The translations under genes and the position numbers were made by a program. A stretch of DNA of 6,353 nt, from NCBI GenBank assembly GCA_021812265.1, contig JAKAOI010000146.1:1-6353 (forward strand), in the 5' to 3' direction. This stretch comes from Chloroflexota bacterium (lineage in GTDB: Bacteria; Chloroflexota; Ktedonobacteria; Ktedonobacterales; JACDGC01). This document shows, piece after piece, positions 4,901 to 6,353 of this stretch. The notes under the pieces were generated by a model, which saw only the letters and a program-made list of their open reading frames with translations, had not been told where the DNA came from and did no database searches. Every line of letters starts with the position of its first letter. Position 1 is the stretch's first letter.

Positions 4901-5002
4901 AAGTTTCGGTTAATAAAATAATTCCTCTGCCTTTGCCGGCCAATACATGAACAAAATCAATTCAAAGCCAGAAACTGTGACGACGCCAAAGCGCTGATAT
5001 CA

Positions 5003-6353
5003 TTAAGGCAAACCCGCTGCGTTGCGCGCCAGCTGAATAATTTCTGTCGGAGCGACGCCAAAGCCGATAACACCGACTGCGGCAGCCAGCAAAGCAATAG
5101 CTGCGCCAACAGGCAAAACTGCCGCCGCTGCAGACACTACTGAAACTTTGGCTGTGGCAATTGAGCCGCCCGCGCTGAGTATTTCAGCTTGTAATGGTTC
5201 TGCTTTTGCGCTGCTTTCGGCGGGCTGAACGAAATACATCATCCAAATAACCCGCAGGTAATAGAAAAAGCCTGCGGCGCTGGCGAGAACACCAATAATA
5301 GTTAACTCTATGTGTCCGCCGACGGCTGCCGCATAAAATACGGTATATTTTCCGATAAATCCCGCCGCGCCGGGTATTCCAGCTAGCGCAAAGAGAAACA
5401 CCGCCATTGCTGCGGCAAGCAGCGGGTTGCGCACGGAAAGGCCGCGCAAATCATCCAGTGAAACATGGGTGTCTATCTGCTGCTCTAGCACCGAAAGAAC
5501 GCCAAAGGCTCCCGTGTTCATCAGCGCGTATACGGCTAAATAGGTTAACACGCCGGCTGAACCTAATGATGTGGCCACAGCGACACCGATGAGCATATAA
5601 CCGGCGTGGGCAACGCCGGAGTACGCCAGCATGCGTTTAACATTTGTTTGTGTCGCCGCCAGAATATTGCCGCCAATGACGGTAATGACTGCCAACGCCC
5701 AAATAATTCCCTGCCACTCAGCCGCCGCGGCGCCAAATGTTTCGGTAAACAGGCGAATAAACACCACGAAAGCCGCCGTTTTTGTGCCGGACGCCATCAT
5801 AGCGGTTATCGGTGTTGGCGCGCCTTCGTATACATCGGGTGTCCAAGCGTGAAACGGAATAGCCGAAACCTTAAACGACAACCCAATAATCAGCAGCGCC
5901 ATACCCATAATAAAATATGGCCCAAATCCGCTCGTCAGCGTAATAGCGTGGCTGGCGAGAAATTTTTGCACGCCGGCTAATTGAGTTGTGCCGGTAGCTC
6001 CATAGGTTAAGGCCATGCCGTACAATAAAAAGCCCGAGGCAAACGCGCTGAGCATAAAATATTTCAGCCCGGACTCATAGGCTTTGGTTTGCCCCGGTGA
6101 GAAGGCGCATAAAATATATAGCGGAAGTGAAAGCAGCTCTATGCCCAAAAATATTGTCATTAAACTGGCGGCGCTTGCCAACAGCAGCATTCCTAACGCC
6201 GCTAATTGCACGAGCGTGTAATACTCTCCCTGCTGAGCAACCCCTTGGCGTTCAATATATCCCGGGGCAATCAGCAAGGAAAGAAATGTTGTCACTAAAA
6301 TAATGACGGAGCCGAACAATGCGAGGTGATCGGTAGTTATCATGCCGTTAAAC
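5003..6353 (-). CDS. nuoN: NADH-quinone oxidoreductase (complex I) subunit N, N-terminus outside the window
   Basis: A membrane-arm antiporter-like subunit of respiratory complex I, which couples quinone reduction to proton pumping. An ATG at 6343-6341 is open to the stop at 5003, but it is not the start. The frame runs on to the window edge, and the codons before it give FNGMITTDHLALF, the inner-helix motif found about 65 residues into E. coli NuoN. Counting from that Met, the landmarks are FLGIELLSLPLY with the key Glu69 (E. coli Glu133), SFKVSAIPFHAWTPDVYEG with Lys158 (Lys217), QTNVKRMLAYSGVAHAGYM with Lys226 (Lys247), and LAGIPGAAGFIGKY (Lys332, Lys395). All four pumping residues are kept. 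A hydrophilic Ala/Ser/Glu-rich insert (about 374-395) precedes the last helix. NuoN is usually the last nuo gene, and no nuo gene follows, which fits the 3' end of a nuo operon. No clear terminator was seen after it. Confidence 0.96.
   Translation of the reverse strand, partial: FNGMITTDHLALFGSVIILVTTFLSLLIAPGYIERQGVAQQGEYYTLVQLAALGMLLLASAASLMTIFLGIELLSLPLYILCAFSPGQTKAYESGLKYFMLSAFASGFLLYGMALTYGATGTTQLAGVQKFLASHAITLTSGFGPYFIMGMALLIIGLSFKVSAIPFHAWTPDVYEGAPTPITAMMASGTKTAAFVVFIRLFTETFGAAAAEWQGIIWALAVITVIGGNILAATQTNVKRMLAYSGVAHAGYMLIGVAVATSLGSAGVLTYLAVYALMNTGAFGVLSVLEQQIDTHVSLDDLRGLSVRNPLLAAAMAVFLFALAGIPGAAGFIGKYTVFYAAAVGGHIELTIIGVLASAAGFFYYLRVIWMMYFVQPAESSAKAEPLQAEILSAGGSIATAKVSVVSAAAAVLPVGAAIALLAAAVGVIGFGVAPTEIIQLARNAAGLP

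Noticed and set aside
4743..4943. Possible 66-residue minus-strand protein in the nuoN-fur spacer
   Set aside because: It needs a TTG start with no Shine-Dalgarno, has no recognisable family, and overlaps inverted repeats and the candidate fur promoter. A decayed gene fragment remains possible but cannot be shown.
1..6353. CRISPR array, tRNA or rRNA genes
   Set aside because: No regularly spaced direct repeats, cloverleaf with CCA-type end, or rRNA-like conserved stretches were seen on either strand.

Overview
The window comes from a bacterial chromosome of intermediate GC content. It contains a NuoN subunit of respiratory complex I, a Fur-family metalloregulator, an SPFH/band-7 membrane protein, a histidine phosphatase and a 12-helix histidine-decorated membrane protein. 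Consensus-like sigma-70 promoters and one perfect AGGAGG ribosome binding site fit a Firmicutes-type genome. A diderm Firmicute such as a Negativicute would also carry a full nuo operon, but this placement is an inference with low confidence. No phage or resistance cargo is visible.

Layout from left to right. Bases 1-75 are the last codons of a plus-strand gene, probably an S9-type peptidase, closed by a strong intrinsic terminator (85-126). A minus-strand gene follows (176-1600) for a polytopic membrane protein with intramembrane His residues, driven from a good promoter near 1719-1746. A 0.5 kb intergenic region (1601-2101) holds that promoter, repeated motifs and the leader of the plus-strand histidine phosphatase gene (2102-2905). 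Convergent to it is the minus-strand SPFH protein gene (2946-3824), with a hairpin over the junction. The 394-base gap at 3825-4218 has no convincing protein gene. It carries a 136-bp element with 12-bp perfect terminal inverted repeats, internal nested inverted repeats and flanking TAATT copies. The Fur-family gene (4219-4656, minus) follows, and a plus-strand intrinsic terminator sits in its 3' end. A 346-base spacer (4657-5002) with a candidate fur promoter and several TTGCCGG inverted repeats separates it from the 3' end of nuoN (5003 to beyond 6353, minus), whose N-terminus lies outside the window.

The genes do not form one operon. NuoN is the usual last gene of a nuo operon, so the region left of 5003 appears to be a set of single-gene units next to the end of that operon. 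The respiratory theme (NuoN, a possibly haem- or metal-binding membrane protein, a metal-dependent regulator) is suggestive, but nothing in the sequence links them functionally. The least explained parts are the 3951-4086 element with the orphan plus-strand terminator downstream, and the identity of the His-rich membrane protein.
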